The position numbers were made by a program, and so were the translations under genes. From Suilimivivens sp045586385 (lineage in GTDB: Bacteria; Bacillota; Clostridia; Lachnospirales; Lachnospiraceae): a DNA stretch of 64,000 nt. How positions within the stretch are numbered: position 1 is the stretch's first letter; each line of letters begins with the position of its first letter. Where the stretch lies: assembly GCA_045586385.1 (NCBI GenBank), contig JAZNAE010000011.1, positions 124,001 to 188,000 of the forward strand, given 5' to 3'. Shown here in pieces: positions 28,311 to 37,319 of the stretch. Below the pieces are notes generated by a model that saw nothing but the letters and a program-made list of their open reading frames with translations, ran no database searches and had not been told where the DNA came from.

Positions 28311-29900
28311 ATGATTGAGTATGTTAAAAACGGAAAGATAGTTTCCTGTTTGGTTGTTTTATTTTTTCTTATTTATTTCGGGGTGGGTATTTGGCTGATC
28401 AGAGACTATGGAGTTTCTACGGATGAACCATTTGAGCGGAAAACCATGCATATCAATGTGAATTATATCATGACTCAGTTAGGGGAAGAATATATGGAGG
28501 TTCCCGAACTTGAAACTTATGAAGATAAGTATTATGGAATGGTTATGCAAATGCCAACAATCATATTTGAAGATTTAGACAGAGAGACGTCCTTTGTTTA
28601 TTTATGCCGGCATTTCTATACATTTGTTGTTTGTATGATTGGATATATAGCATTTTTCTGTTTGTGTAAAAAATTGTTTCGTTCAAATGCGTTGGGGATA
28701 CTTGGAACAATAATGGTATCGCTTTACCCTCGGTTTTTTGCGGAACAATTTTATAATATAAAAGACATGGTATTTGTAGCAACTTTTATGATTGCAATGT
28801 GGGCTACAGAACGGATGATCACAAACAAATTTTCATTTAAATGGGTTATTCTTTTTACTTTATTCAGTGCAATTGCTACGAATGTTCGGATTTTTGGAGG
28901 GATAACGATAGCATTAGTAGTAGCATATATATGGATTGTGTGTATTCTGGAAAAAAAATATCAGAAAAACTTTTATAATATGACATATAGGAGGGCTCTG
29001 CTGTTAAGTTTGAGCATGATAGGGCTTTATTTGATGTTATGGATTGCATTATTACCGGGAACATGGGAAAGGCCTATCCATAGTTTGATAGAAATGTTTA
29101 GGGACTTTTCAAATTATGACTGGAATGGTGACATTGTATTTATGGGAAAGGTTATTAAGAAAGAACAACTGACGTGGTACTATATTCCTGTCTGGATGCT
29201 TGTATCTATTCCCATTTGGTATATTATTTTTCTATGTGCATTTGGTTGCGCAGGTTTTAAGCATTTAATTAAACTGCTAAAAGAGAAGAAAAAAATATTA
29301 TTAGTGTTATTTTTTAAGTATCAGTATGTGATATGGAGCATTTCATTATTTGCAATACCGTTGTGTGTAATTATAATTTTAAAAGCGACAATATACAATG
29401 GCTGGCGCCACTGCTATTTTTTATTACCGCCATTGGTTATATTCATTTTGTATGGAATAGATTTTTTTCAAAAAAAAAGTAAAAAATGGAAAAAAATAAT
29501 GGTTATTTTATTGATAATATGTGGCATAGGGACACAGATTAGTTGGATTGCAATTAATCATCCATATGAAATGGTTTATTTTAATGAAATAGGAAGAAAA
29601 TATGCGGCAGGCTTTGACAGAGACTATTGGCATTTGGCAGAAAAGCAAGCATTGGAATATATTATTCAACATGCTGAAGGACAAAAAATAACAGTTGACT
29701 CATCAGGAAATTTGTTGGCTATTAATATACTGGATGGCAATTTAAAAAATAGAATTGAAGAAAGCGAAGAACCAACATATTATATTGAGACATATAGAGG
29801 AAAAGTGGGGAATGAATTTGAAATGGTCGGTTATGAGGAAGTTCATTCTATAATTGTAGATAATTTTAAAGTTGCTACTGTATTTAAAAGAGTAATGTGA
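28311..29900 (+). CDS. GT39/ArnT-like integral membrane glycosyltransferase (copy 2)
   Basis: A 529-residue GT-C protein paralogous to the one at 15809. Shared features are GVSTDEPFERK with the catalytic-type Asp-Glu, YPRFFAEQFYNIKDM, NGWRHCYFLLPP, NHPYEMVYFN and the end segment YIETYRGKVGNEF. Differences throughout mean these are diverged paralogues, not an assembly duplicate. GAGGG precedes the ATG. It lies next to a DPM1-like enzyme and DUF2304 that could make the polyprenyl-phosphate sugar donor. Confidence 0.8.
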   Translation: MIEYVKNGKIVSCLVVLFFLIYFGVGIWLIRDYGVSTDEPFERKTMHINVNYIMTQLGEEYMEVPELETYEDKYYGMVMQMPTIIFEDLDRETSFVYLCRHFYTFVVCMIGYIAFFCLCKKLFRSNALGILGTIMVSLYPRFFAEQFYNIKDMVFVATFMIAMWATERMITNKFSFKWVILFTLFSAIATNVRIFGGITIALVVAYIWIVCILEKKYQKNFYNMTYRRALLLSLSMIGLYLMLWIALLPGTWERPIHSLIEMFRDFSNYDWNGDIVFMGKVIKKEQLTWYYIPVWMLVSIPIWYIIFLCAFGCAGFKHLIKLLKEKKKILLVLFFKYQYVIWSISLFAIPLCVIIILKATIYNGWRHCYFLLPPLVIFILYGIDFFQKKSKKWKKIMVILLIICGIGTQISWIAINHPYEMVYFNEIGRKYAAGFDRDYWHLAEKQALEYIIQHAEGQKITVDSSGNLLAINILDGNLKNRIEESEEPTYYIETYRGKVGNEFEMVGYEEVHSIIVDNFKVATVFKRVM

Positions 29901-29971
29901 TAGCAGATGCTTGCAATAACCTATCAGTCATGCGATAATCAAAAATAGGTTGATAACGGGATGTGATTTTT

Positions 29972-30712
29972 ATGAATATGCGGAACAAGTCAAAAATATT
30001 GATAATTATACCGGCTTATAATGAAGAAAAAAACATTGAAAGTGTGGTAAACAATATCATAGAGAATTATCCTCAATACGATTATGTAATTGTAAATGAT
30101 GGCTCTAAAGATGGCACAGAGAAGATATGCTTGAAAAAAAGATATAATGTGCTTAACCTGGCAGTTAATTTGGGAATAGGGGGAGCAGTTCAAGCAGGAT
30201 ACCTGTATGCCGTAAAAGAAGACTATGATATAGCGATACAAATTGATGGAGATGGACAACATAATGTTTCAGATGTTGAAAAAGTTATTGCGCCTATACT
30301 TGAAGGAAGTGCAGATGTTTCCATTGGCTCACGTTTTGTTGAGAAAGAAGGCTTTCAAACTACAGGGAGCAGAAGAATAGGAATAAAAATATTGAGTGGA
30401 TTTATACAGATTTGTACAGGAAATCAAGTTAGAGATGTAACAAGTGGTTTTCGAGCTGTAAATAAAAGATTTATAAAAATATACGCAGAAGACTATCCGT
30501 TTGACTATCCTGAGCCGGAGGCGTTGGTTTCAGCAATTGTGTATGGTGGTAAAATTGCTGAAGTTCCGGTAATAATGAACAAGCGAGAAATGGGCGAAAG
30601 TTCAATTAACTTCAAACGTTCAGTTTACTATATGATTAAAGTTACAATTGCTATATTTATAAGAAGGATTGGCTATGGGATTAGGAGAGCAAAGAAGGGA
30701 GAAGGAAAATGA
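29972..30712 (+). CDS. DPM1-like GT2 glycosyltransferase
   Basis: A 246-residue GT-A enzyme of the dolichol/polyprenyl-phosphate glycosyltransferase type. IIIPAYNEEKNIESVV opens the domain, VIVNDGSKDGT follows, and AIQIDGDGQHNVSDV (about 87-101) is the characteristic DxD-QH motif. RFVEKEGFQTTGSRRIGIKIL matches the family helix. No membrane span is clear, so a separate anchor is needed; the overlapping DUF2304 gene (ATGA) may supply it. It would make a polyprenyl-phosphate sugar for the GT-C enzymes nearby. The start is uncertain among 29963 (GTG), 29972 and 29978. Confidence 0.86.
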   Translation: MNMRNKSKILIIIPAYNEEKNIESVVNNIIENYPQYDYVIVNDGSKDGTEKICLKKRYNVLNLAVNLGIGGAVQAGYLYAVKEDYDIAIQIDGDGQHNVSDVEKVIAPILEGSADVSIGSRFVEKEGFQTTGSRRIGIKILSGFIQICTGNQVRDVTSGFRAVNKRFIKIYAEDYPFDYPEPEALVSAIVYGGKIAEVPVIMNKREMGESSINFKRSVYYMIKVTIAIFIRRIGYGIRRAKKGEGK

Positions 30713-31065
30713 TTCCAACAACACTGAGAATAGTTTTAGTGGTAGGATTATTAGTTTATTTTATTGTAATTCTCTATTTCCTAAAAAAAGCGGCTTTGGA
30801 ACTTAAGTATACGTTGCTATGGTTAGCTGCAGGAGTAGTAATGTCGTTGTTTGTCATTTTTCCTACACTATTGCCATGGTTGATCAGAACACTTGGTTTT
30901 GAAAGCAATATGAATGGTTTGTTTTTTATTGCAATTTCCTTTTTAATGTTGATTTGTATGACATTGACGTCTATCGTGTCAAGACAGATGAGAAAGATAA
31001 ACCGTTTAGTACAAAAAATTGCAATATTAGAAAATAAACTGTCATTACAGGATGTAGAAAGGTAG
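30709..31065 (+). CDS. DUF2304 family small membrane protein
   Basis: A 118-residue protein with three predicted spans (about 7-27, 35-58, 68-90) and a short coiled-coil-like C-terminus (MRKINRLVQKIAILENKLSL). The pattern of LKYTLLWLAAGVVM and a third span followed by a helix is typical of DUF2304. The family is commonly encoded right after DPM1/GT2 genes. It overlaps the upstream gene by ATGA, so it probably anchors or regulates that enzyme (inference). Confidence 0.82.
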   Translation: MIPTTLRIVLVVGLLVYFIVILYFLKKAALELKYTLLWLAAGVVMSLFVIFPTLLPWLIRTLGFESNMNGLFFIAISFLMLICMTLTSIVSRQMRKINRLVQKIAILENKLSLQDVER

Positions 31066-31083
31066 TATGCTGAGGAATAAACG

Positions 31084-31869
31084 ATGGAGAAACAATATTT
31101 TTTTACAATTATTACAGTATGTTATAATGCAGAAAAATATATAGAAAAAACCATTCAATCTTTGCTTGAACAAAATTTTAAAGATTATGAATATATTATT
31201 AAGGATGGTGCGTCTAAAGATGGTACTATGAATATAGTAAATAAGCTTCTCAAGGAAGATGATAATTTCCATATACTGTCTGCTCCCGATAAGGGGATAT
31301 ATGATGCCATGAATCAAGCTATAGAGATGGCAAAAGGAAAGTATATTTACTTTTTAAATGCGGGGGATTGTTTTGCGGCTTATGATGTCCTTCAAAAAAC
31401 ATATGATTTTATTAGAATAAATCAAGGTGATATTGTATATGGCAATGTGATTCAAAACCAGGGGGAGCATAGAATGATACGAAAATATGGAAGAATATGC
31501 TCCAATAAGTATTTCTTCTTGACAGGGGATTGTATATGCCATCAGGCGTTATTTGCGCATAGAGATACGTTTAAAGAAAAAACATTTGATTTGAAGTATA
31601 AAGTATGTGCGGATAAAGACTGGGAACTATTTCATATTTCTGGACATGCTACACTAAAACCAATGGGATTTGAAGTTGCATCTATTTTGGTAGATGGTTT
31701 TGCAAGAGAACATGTCAATGAATTTGAGCAAGAAACCAGACAATGTATAGATTATTATTGCGTGTATACGTCGTGGATTTATAAATTGCTTATGATTGTG
31801 AAGAAAAACAAAGTAATTTTGCGTTTGCTTCGATGGATAGAAAGTAGTTTTTTTAAATCTAAAATATAA
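31084..31869 (+). CDS. GT2 family glycosyltransferase (WcaA/PssE-like)
   Basis: A 261-residue GT-A enzyme. FTIITVCYNAEKYIEKTI begins the domain, DYEYIIKDGASKDGT (about 34-48) is the nucleotide site and FLNAGDCF (about 90-97) replaces the usual DxD by NAGD, as in many WcaA-like exopolysaccharide enzymes. The later YGNVIQNQGEHR and CADKDWELF segments fit the acceptor half. GAGGA lies upstream of the ATG. Sugar specificity cannot be told. Confidence 0.87.
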   Translation: MEKQYFFTIITVCYNAEKYIEKTIQSLLEQNFKDYEYIIKDGASKDGTMNIVNKLLKEDDNFHILSAPDKGIYDAMNQAIEMAKGKYIYFLNAGDCFAAYDVLQKTYDFIRINQGDIVYGNVIQNQGEHRMIRKYGRICSNKYFFLTGDCICHQALFAHRDTFKEKTFDLKYKVCADKDWELFHISGHATLKPMGFEVASILVDGFAREHVNEFEQETRQCIDYYCVYTSWIYKLLMIVKKNKVILRLLRWIESSFFKSKI

Positions 31870-31888
31870 GGAGCAGAGTGAGATTTAT

Positions 31889-33109
31889 ATGAAGATTTTG
31901 TACGTTAACCCTTGCTATTGGGGAGGAGGAGCCGAAAGAATAGCGAGGCAGTTATACTTAGGGCTGAAAGATAAGAATACACAGACTTTTTTTTTGTCAG
32001 GACGTTATCAGGAGAATATACCAACTCATGTAGATGTGATTTATGATTCTTTTTTGCGACGGGGAGTATCTGCTGTATTAGGAATTATAAATCATAACGT
32101 ATTGTTTCGAACGTTTCGTGCAAGAAGAAAAATTATAGATATCATAAAAAAAGAAAAAATTGATATTGTGCATTTTCATAATATTCATGGAAATTACTTA
32201 GGACCATTAGACTTAAAGGTAATAAGAAAATACTGTCCTAACATTGTATTTACAATGCATGATATGTGGTTGCTTACGGGTTGCTGTCCGTATGCCATGG
32301 AATGTGAAAAATGGATTGACTCACAAAGCTGTTATAAATGTACAGGAAATTCTTTTTTGAAAAAAGGAACAAGGAGAGCCTCCATTTATTTAAAGTGTAA
32401 AGAACAGAGTTTTATAAATAGCAATTATATATTAACAAGCCCTTCAAAATGGTTGATTGATTGTTGTGGGAAGAGTTACCTTAAAGATAAAAATATTTTT
32501 CTAATTCCTAATGGTGTAGATATTGATGTGTTCTATCCCAGAGCTAAGAGGGAGACAAGAAAAAAATATGGGATTCCTCTTGATAAAAATATTTTATTGT
32601 TTTCGGCACATAAGATAGGTAGTCCCTATAAAGGGGTAAAATATTTATTGGAAGCATTAGAAAGGCTGAAAGACACGGAAAAGTATTGCCTCTTGACAGT
32701 AGGGACACAGGGAGAAGAAATTGATCTTCCATATGAAATGATAAATGTAGGATTTGTCAATGACGATAATACAATGAGCGAATTGTATGCTGCGGCAGAT
32801 ATTTTTATTACGACAAGTATGGCTGATAATTTCCCATTAACAGTATTAGAGTCAATGGCATCCGGGACTCCGGTATTAGCATTTAAAACAGGAGGAATTC
32901 CGGAAGCGATAACGGAAGAAACAGGCTGGATTGTGGAACAAGGAAATAGTGTAGCACTAGCAGAAAAAATAGAAGATATTTTTTCGCGCAAAGAAGAATT
33001 GACTTCTATAGGTAAAATGTGCAGGAAGCATATTGAAACAAAATATTCGCTTATAAAGATGTTTCATGAGTATAGGGAATTATATAAAAAAACGCTGGAT
33101 GAAGAATAG
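31889..33109 (+). CDS. GT4 family glycosyltransferase with Cys-rich insertion
   Basis: A 406-residue GT-B enzyme. The N-terminal loop NPCYWGGGAERIARQL binds acceptor, and the donor domain has SAHKIGSPYKGVKYLLEAL and TSMADNFPLTVLESMASGTPVLAF. After FTMHDMWLLTGCCPY (about 127-141) comes a Cys-rich stretch ending in CYKCTG, comparable with the GT4 at 13538 and probably a zinc site. AAGGAG lies about 15 bases upstream of the ATG, rather far; GTGAG closer by may help. Function beyond GT4 is not assignable. Confidence 0.87.
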   Translation: MKILYVNPCYWGGGAERIARQLYLGLKDKNTQTFFLSGRYQENIPTHVDVIYDSFLRRGVSAVLGIINHNVLFRTFRARRKIIDIIKKEKIDIVHFHNIHGNYLGPLDLKVIRKYCPNIVFTMHDMWLLTGCCPYAMECEKWIDSQSCYKCTGNSFLKKGTRRASIYLKCKEQSFINSNYILTSPSKWLIDCCGKSYLKDKNIFLIPNGVDIDVFYPRAKRETRKKYGIPLDKNILLFSAHKIGSPYKGVKYLLEALERLKDTEKYCLLTVGTQGEEIDLPYEMINVGFVNDDNTMSELYAAADIFITTSMADNFPLTVLESMASGTPVLAFKTGGIPEAITEETGWIVEQGNSVALAEKIEDIFSRKEELTSIGKMCRKHIETKYSLIKMFHEYRELYKKTLDEE

Positions 33110-33129
33110 GCTTCACAAGGAGGGCAACT

Positions 33130-34056
33130 ATGTTGGCACCATTATTGCTTTTTGTGTATAATAGAGTAGAGTTGACAAGACAAACGTTGTTGGCAATGGC
33201 AGAAAATGATTTGGTGGAGCAAACTGAACTGTATATTTTTTCGGATGGTCCTAAGAAAGAGGCGGATGTTTCTAAAGTTAATGCAGTAAGAGAACTTGTT
33301 CATGAGTATGCACAATCAGGTATATTTCGTAAGGTTCATATCAAAGAAGCCTCTCAAAATATGGGACTTGCTAATTCAGTTATTTCAGGTGTAAGTGAAG
33401 TTATTAAGCAGTATGGAAAGGTTATTGTGCTTGAGGATGACTTGATAACTTCTAAAAGTTTTTTGAAATTTATGAATGATTGTTTAAACTTTTATGAGGA
33501 TGATAAAAAAGTTTGGTCAATAGGAGGAACTACTCAACCACTGAAAGCGTTGGAGAATTATCCTAAAAGTATATATGCATGTTATAGAGGGGAAAGTTGC
33601 GGCTGGGCCACATGGCTTAATCGCTGGGAACGTGTTGATTGGAAAGTGTCTGACTATGAGGAACTGCTAAAAAATCGCCAAATGAAAAAACAGTTCAGAC
33701 GTTGCGGTGAAGATGCTATAATCGGGCTGAAAAAACAAATGGAGGGGATGAGTGATTCATGGGCAATTCGATGGGTATATCAGGAGAGCAAGGAGGACAT
33801 GTTTACCATACGTCCAAAGGAGTCTTTGATAAAAAATATAGGGTTTGATGGAAGTGGGACGCATTGCGCTGCAAGTGATAGATTTCATATTAAATTACAT
33901 GAGGGTGATTTTGAATACGTATTAGAAACAGTAGAAATTGAGCCGACTATTATGGAGGAGTTTCGCGGCTATTTTGAGAGAACATTAGCGACTAAGATAT
34001 ACGATATTATCATGATGAAAGTGTGGAAATGGAATGGCAAGTCAAAACAAAATTAG
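33130..34056 (+). CDS. GT2-like glycosyltransferase (GNT-I/sugar transferase type)
   Basis: A 308-residue GT-A protein. The opening LAPLLLFVYNRVELTRQTL and the FSDGPKKEADV segment resemble sugar transferases related to the N-acetylglucosaminyltransferase I fold. VIVLEDDLITSKSFLKFMN (about 98-116) holds the EDD metal site, and GESCGWATWLNRWERVDW is a conserved family stretch. An excellent AAGGAGGG lies 5 bases before the ATG. The 3' end overlaps the next gene by 23 bases. Donor unknown. Confidence 0.82.
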   Translation: MLAPLLLFVYNRVELTRQTLLAMAENDLVEQTELYIFSDGPKKEADVSKVNAVRELVHEYAQSGIFRKVHIKEASQNMGLANSVISGVSEVIKQYGKVIVLEDDLITSKSFLKFMNDCLNFYEDDKKVWSIGGTTQPLKALENYPKSIYACYRGESCGWATWLNRWERVDWKVSDYEELLKNRQMKKQFRRCGEDAIIGLKKQMEGMSDSWAIRWVYQESKEDMFTIRPKESLIKNIGFDGSGTHCAASDRFHIKLHEGDFEYVLETVEIEPTIMEEFRGYFERTLATKIYDIIMMKVWKWNGKSKQN

Positions 34057-35188
34057 AATTCTGTTATTATGTTCGTTTTATACGCCGTATGTTTGTCAGC
34101 TTTATGAGTATATGCGGCAAAGCTATCCACAAATCAGATATAGCCTTTTGACTAAACAAGAAGCAAAGGAAAGATATGAAAAGGAATTACAACTTTTTCC
34201 GGAAGAAAAGATTTATGGGTTTACAACAGAAAACAAATGGGAGCTAACGAAGGCAGTAAATGCTTTGCCTCAGTTTGATATTATTCACTCCCTGTGGATG
34301 GAAAGCTATTGGGGATGGAATGCATCTGGAATTAGGAGAAAGGCGCAAGGGTGGTTTTGCTCTGTAGGTGGGAGCGATTTGTATCGATTTAGTAAGGACT
34401 GGAAAGAGCTGATTCTGCAAAAAAGAATTATACGTTGTGCCACATGGATTTCTTCGGAAAATAAAGAAACTAAAGATTTTTTTTATAAAGTATATGGATA
34501 TAAATGTCGTAAGATTCCGCATGACATATGCCGATTTGGCGTGGATATTATTGACAGCATGAAAAAATTCCAAGAACAAAAAATATGTATTCCTACTATT
34601 ACAGGAATGTTTCCGAAGGATAAAATTATTGTTCTGTGTGGGACGAATGCATCAACGGCGCATAATCACCTAAAGATGATTAGTGCTATTTCAAAGATGA
34701 AAGAAGAAGAACGTGAAAAATGTTTTTTTGTTTTTCCTATGACATATCCATCAGGGCGAGATGCTTACATCAGCGAAGTAAGAGAAGCAATACAGGAGAA
34801 AACAAACTCCTATATTATTCTAACAAAGTTCATGAATGTGGATGAAATGGCGGAACTTGCGATGGAAACAGATATTATGATTCATGTGCAGGATACAGAT
34901 CAATTAAGTTCCGCGATGGTTTCACATATGTATAATGGGAATTATATTATAGCGGGTTCATGGTTGCCATATGAATCTATCAGAGACAAGGGTGTCTACT
35001 TTAAAAGCATAGATTTCATTGATGATATAGCGCCCGTCCTTGAAGACGCAGTGAATGAGCTGAAGCAAATGAAAAAGAAATGCGAAAATAATCCGGCAAT
35101 AATTTACAAAATGTCATCATGGAGTGAAACCGTAAAGGATTGGTATCAAATATACGAAAATATTTTATGTAAGGAGAAAAGACAATGA
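34034..35188 (+). CDS. GT-B-like glycosyltransferase, divergent
   Basis: A 384-residue protein with GT-B character. The N-terminal half (RILLLCSFYTPYVCQLYEYM, then SVGGSDLYRF) and C-terminal half (KIIVLCGTNASTAHNHLKMISAI, IMIHVQDTDQLSSAMVSHMYNGNYIIAG) look like paired Rossmann-type domains. The usual GT4 E-x7-E motif is replaced by QDTDQLSSAM, so the family cannot be named with certainty. It overlaps both neighbours (23 bases upstream, 4 downstream), placing it in the same translational unit as the GT2-like enzyme and the DegT aminotransferase. Confidence 0.66.
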   Translation: MASQNKIRILLLCSFYTPYVCQLYEYMRQSYPQIRYSLLTKQEAKERYEKELQLFPEEKIYGFTTENKWELTKAVNALPQFDIIHSLWMESYWGWNASGIRRKAQGWFCSVGGSDLYRFSKDWKELILQKRIIRCATWISSENKETKDFFYKVYGYKCRKIPHDICRFGVDIIDSMKKFQEQKICIPTITGMFPKDKIIVLCGTNASTAHNHLKMISAISKMKEEEREKCFFVFPMTYPSGRDAYISEVREAIQEKTNSYIILTKFMNVDEMAELAMETDIMIHVQDTDQLSSAMVSHMYNGNYIIAGSWLPYESIRDKGVYFKSIDFIDDIAPVLEDAVNELKQMKKKCENNPAIIYKMSSWSETVKDWYQIYENILCKEKRQ

Positions 35189-36213
35189 TTATCCCGTTTG
35201 AAGAAGAATATCGTAAAAAGTTTTATGAGTTAGAAGAGAAAATTTTTGATTCAAGTTTCTGGTCAGAAGGACAGATGCAAAGAACTTTTGAAGAGAAATT
35301 TGGTGATTATGTTAAACTGGGAGCAAGGGTAACGGCTTCCGGCGGTGCGGCACTTTTGGCTATTTTGGAATATATTGATGTGCGAGGAAAGGATGTAATT
35401 GTGCCTGCCAATACATTTTGGGCTGATGCAAGAGCGGTTCAGCTTGCAGGGGGGAATGTTATTTTTGCAGACTGTAATAAAGATGATCTTTGTTTAAGTG
35501 TAGAAGACTTAAAGAGAAAAGTGACTGATAATACAAAAGCAGTTATTGTTGTACACATAGGAGGCCATATTGCTTTTAAAATCGAAGAAATTGTCAAGTT
35601 TTGTAAGAGCAGGGGAATAGAATTGGTGGAAGATTGTGCACATGTACATGGTGGATGGTGGAATGGAAAAACCGGAGGCCATTACGGTATAGCAGGTGCA
35701 TATTCATTTTATGCGACTAAGACAATGCCGTTAGGTGATGGAGGTATGGTTGTAAGTAAAAACCAAGATCTGCTGAAATGGGTTGAAAAGTATAGGAATT
35801 ATGGTAAAGAAGTAATTGATGGTCATGTTTATTACCGCTTGATGGACGGATTCAATTTAAGAATGAATGAGTTTACCGCAGCTTTAGGGGTTGTTCAAAT
35901 GGAAAGACTACCTTATATTTTAGAGTGGAAACGGGAATTGGCAAAAAAATACGATCAAATATTTGATAATCGCGTTAAGTTTCCGGATGGAATGGAATCG
36001 GGATATTACAAGTATATCGTATTTGATACCCCATTAAAACAAGAAACGGGGCAGGTGTTTGGCCCTGGCGATTTAGGTGATGTAATTATGAAAGTTGATG
36101 CAGACGTGCCGAATAGTCATTGGGTAACGGAGCATCATAAGTGTGCACCGATTTATCTTGGATATGAGAATGCGTATAAATCTGTTGATGAATTGGCAGC
36201 TATTTTATTGTAA
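35185..36213 (+). CDS. DegT/DnrJ/EryC1/StrS family aminotransferase
   Basis: A 342-residue PLP enzyme of the sugar aminotransferase family. VIVPANTFWADARAV (about 71-85), LVEDCAHVHGG (Asp150) and SFYATKTMPLGDGG give the PLP site; Lys179 is the Schiff-base lysine, so this is a true aminotransferase, unlike the His-containing rfbH product at 42612. Members usually aminate NDP-keto-sugars. No dedicated dTDP pathway is present, so the substrate may be the CDP-4-keto sugar made downstream (inference). ATGA overlap with the previous gene and AAGGAG upstream. Confidence 0.88.
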   Translation: MIIPFEEEYRKKFYELEEKIFDSSFWSEGQMQRTFEEKFGDYVKLGARVTASGGAALLAILEYIDVRGKDVIVPANTFWADARAVQLAGGNVIFADCNKDDLCLSVEDLKRKVTDNTKAVIVVHIGGHIAFKIEEIVKFCKSRGIELVEDCAHVHGGWWNGKTGGHYGIAGAYSFYATKTMPLGDGGMVVSKNQDLLKWVEKYRNYGKEVIDGHVYYRLMDGFNLRMNEFTAALGVVQMERLPYILEWKRELAKKYDQIFDNRVKFPDGMESGYYKYIVFDTPLKQETGQVFGPGDLGDVIMKVDADVPNSHWVTEHHKCAPIYLGYENAYKSVDELAAILL

Positions 36214-36231
36214 TTAGTTGAGGTGATAATA

Positions 36232-37281
36232 ATGTATGATAATCGCAATTATTGGGATGAATTTGAGTATGATAAGTTGAAATTGTTATTGCATAAAGAG
36301 AAGGTACAATCTATCATGGAAGTTTATGAAGGGGTAAAAAGATATGATAATTTACCTCCCATAAGCGTTGAAATGCATTTGACGGATAACTGTAACTTAT
36401 GTTGCCCTTGGTGTACGGATAGAGATTTGCATGGTGATGGAGCAGCATTAACTTATGAAAAAATATGCGAATTAATGCGAATATTTGCCCAGAGTGGAAC
36501 GGGTGTTACATTAGAGGGAGGCGGAGAACCTACGGTGCATCCTGATTTTCATCATATCGTGAATTACGGGTATCAGAATAATGTTCATCTCGGTCTAATC
36601 ACTAACGGAACGGTTGATATATCACAATCGATTAATAAGTTTTCTTGGGTTCGGATTTCATTGGACGCAAGTAACAGAGAAGAGTATATGGTAGAGAAGG
36701 GACGGGACTTGTTTGACAGAGTAATGTCCAATTTAAAAAAATACTCTGAAATCCGTGATAATCGTAAGTGCTTTTTGGGAATAGGATATGTATTAACTAA
36801 GCGCAATTATTCAGATATTGATAATATAGTGGAACAACTGGATGAGCTAGGCGTTGATTATATATATTTTCGACCGGTTGAAGAAGCACCGGATATTGTG
36901 CCGGACAGAGATGAATTATATGATTTACGTAAGAGATTATTACGTATCACTGAAGGGAAAAGGATTAAGTTTAAGCTTATCATTAATGATAGATTAGAAT
37001 ATGATAATGCTAATTTGCCATGTGTAGCACACAGCATCACTTCAATTATACATGCAAATGGTGATGTGGTTTGTTGCGAGAAGCGTAGGCATGATCCAAT
37101 TATTCTTGGGAACGTGTACGAACAGTCTTATGTGGAAATATGGGAATCAGAAATTAAAAAGAATGTTACAAGAAAGTTTCTCAATCCTGATTGCCAGAAG
37201 GGGTGTAGTGTTTGTAGAATTACATCATTTAATAAATTATTTGATAACCTGGAAAAGATGAATACCAAACGCTTTATTTAA
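36232..37281 (+). CDS. Radical SAM/SPASM-like enzyme
   Basis: A 349-residue radical SAM protein. CNLCCPWC (about 53-60) is the CxxxCxxC cluster site and LEGGGEPTVH (about 92-101) the SAM-binding glycine motif. The C-terminus has CVAHS, GDVVCCEKRRH and C-x4-C-x2-C (CQKGCSVC), consistent with a SPASM-type auxiliary cluster. The ATG at 36232 has GAGGTGAT 5-12 bases upstream; a GTG at 36223 sits inside that site and is unlikely. Directly follows a sugar aminotransferase, so a sugar substrate is plausible (compare the DesI-DesII pairing in desosamine synthesis, an analogy only). Confidence 0.85.
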   Translation: MYDNRNYWDEFEYDKLKLLLHKEKVQSIMEVYEGVKRYDNLPPISVEMHLTDNCNLCCPWCTDRDLHGDGAALTYEKICELMRIFAQSGTGVTLEGGGEPTVHPDFHHIVNYGYQNNVHLGLITNGTVDISQSINKFSWVRISLDASNREEYMVEKGRDLFDRVMSNLKKYSEIRDNRKCFLGIGYVLTKRNYSDIDNIVEQLDELGVDYIYFRPVEEAPDIVPDRDELYDLRKRLLRITEGKRIKFKLIINDRLEYDNANLPCVAHSITSIIHANGDVVCCEKRRHDPIILGNVYEQSYVEIWESEIKKNVTRKFLNPDCQKGCSVCRITSFNKLFDNLEKMNTKRFI

Positions 37282-37319
37282 AGAATTTGAATTGCAGTTA
37301 GAGGTGAGGAGACAACGCC

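Noticed and set aside
15809..29900. Assembly duplication of the GT39-like gene
   Set aside because: The two copies differ throughout at base level and share only family motifs, so they are real paralogues.
29918..29951. Inverted repeat AACCTAT / ATAGGTT in the gap after the second GT39-like gene
   Set aside because: Arms are only 7 bases with a 20-base loop and no T run, so a terminator call is not supported.
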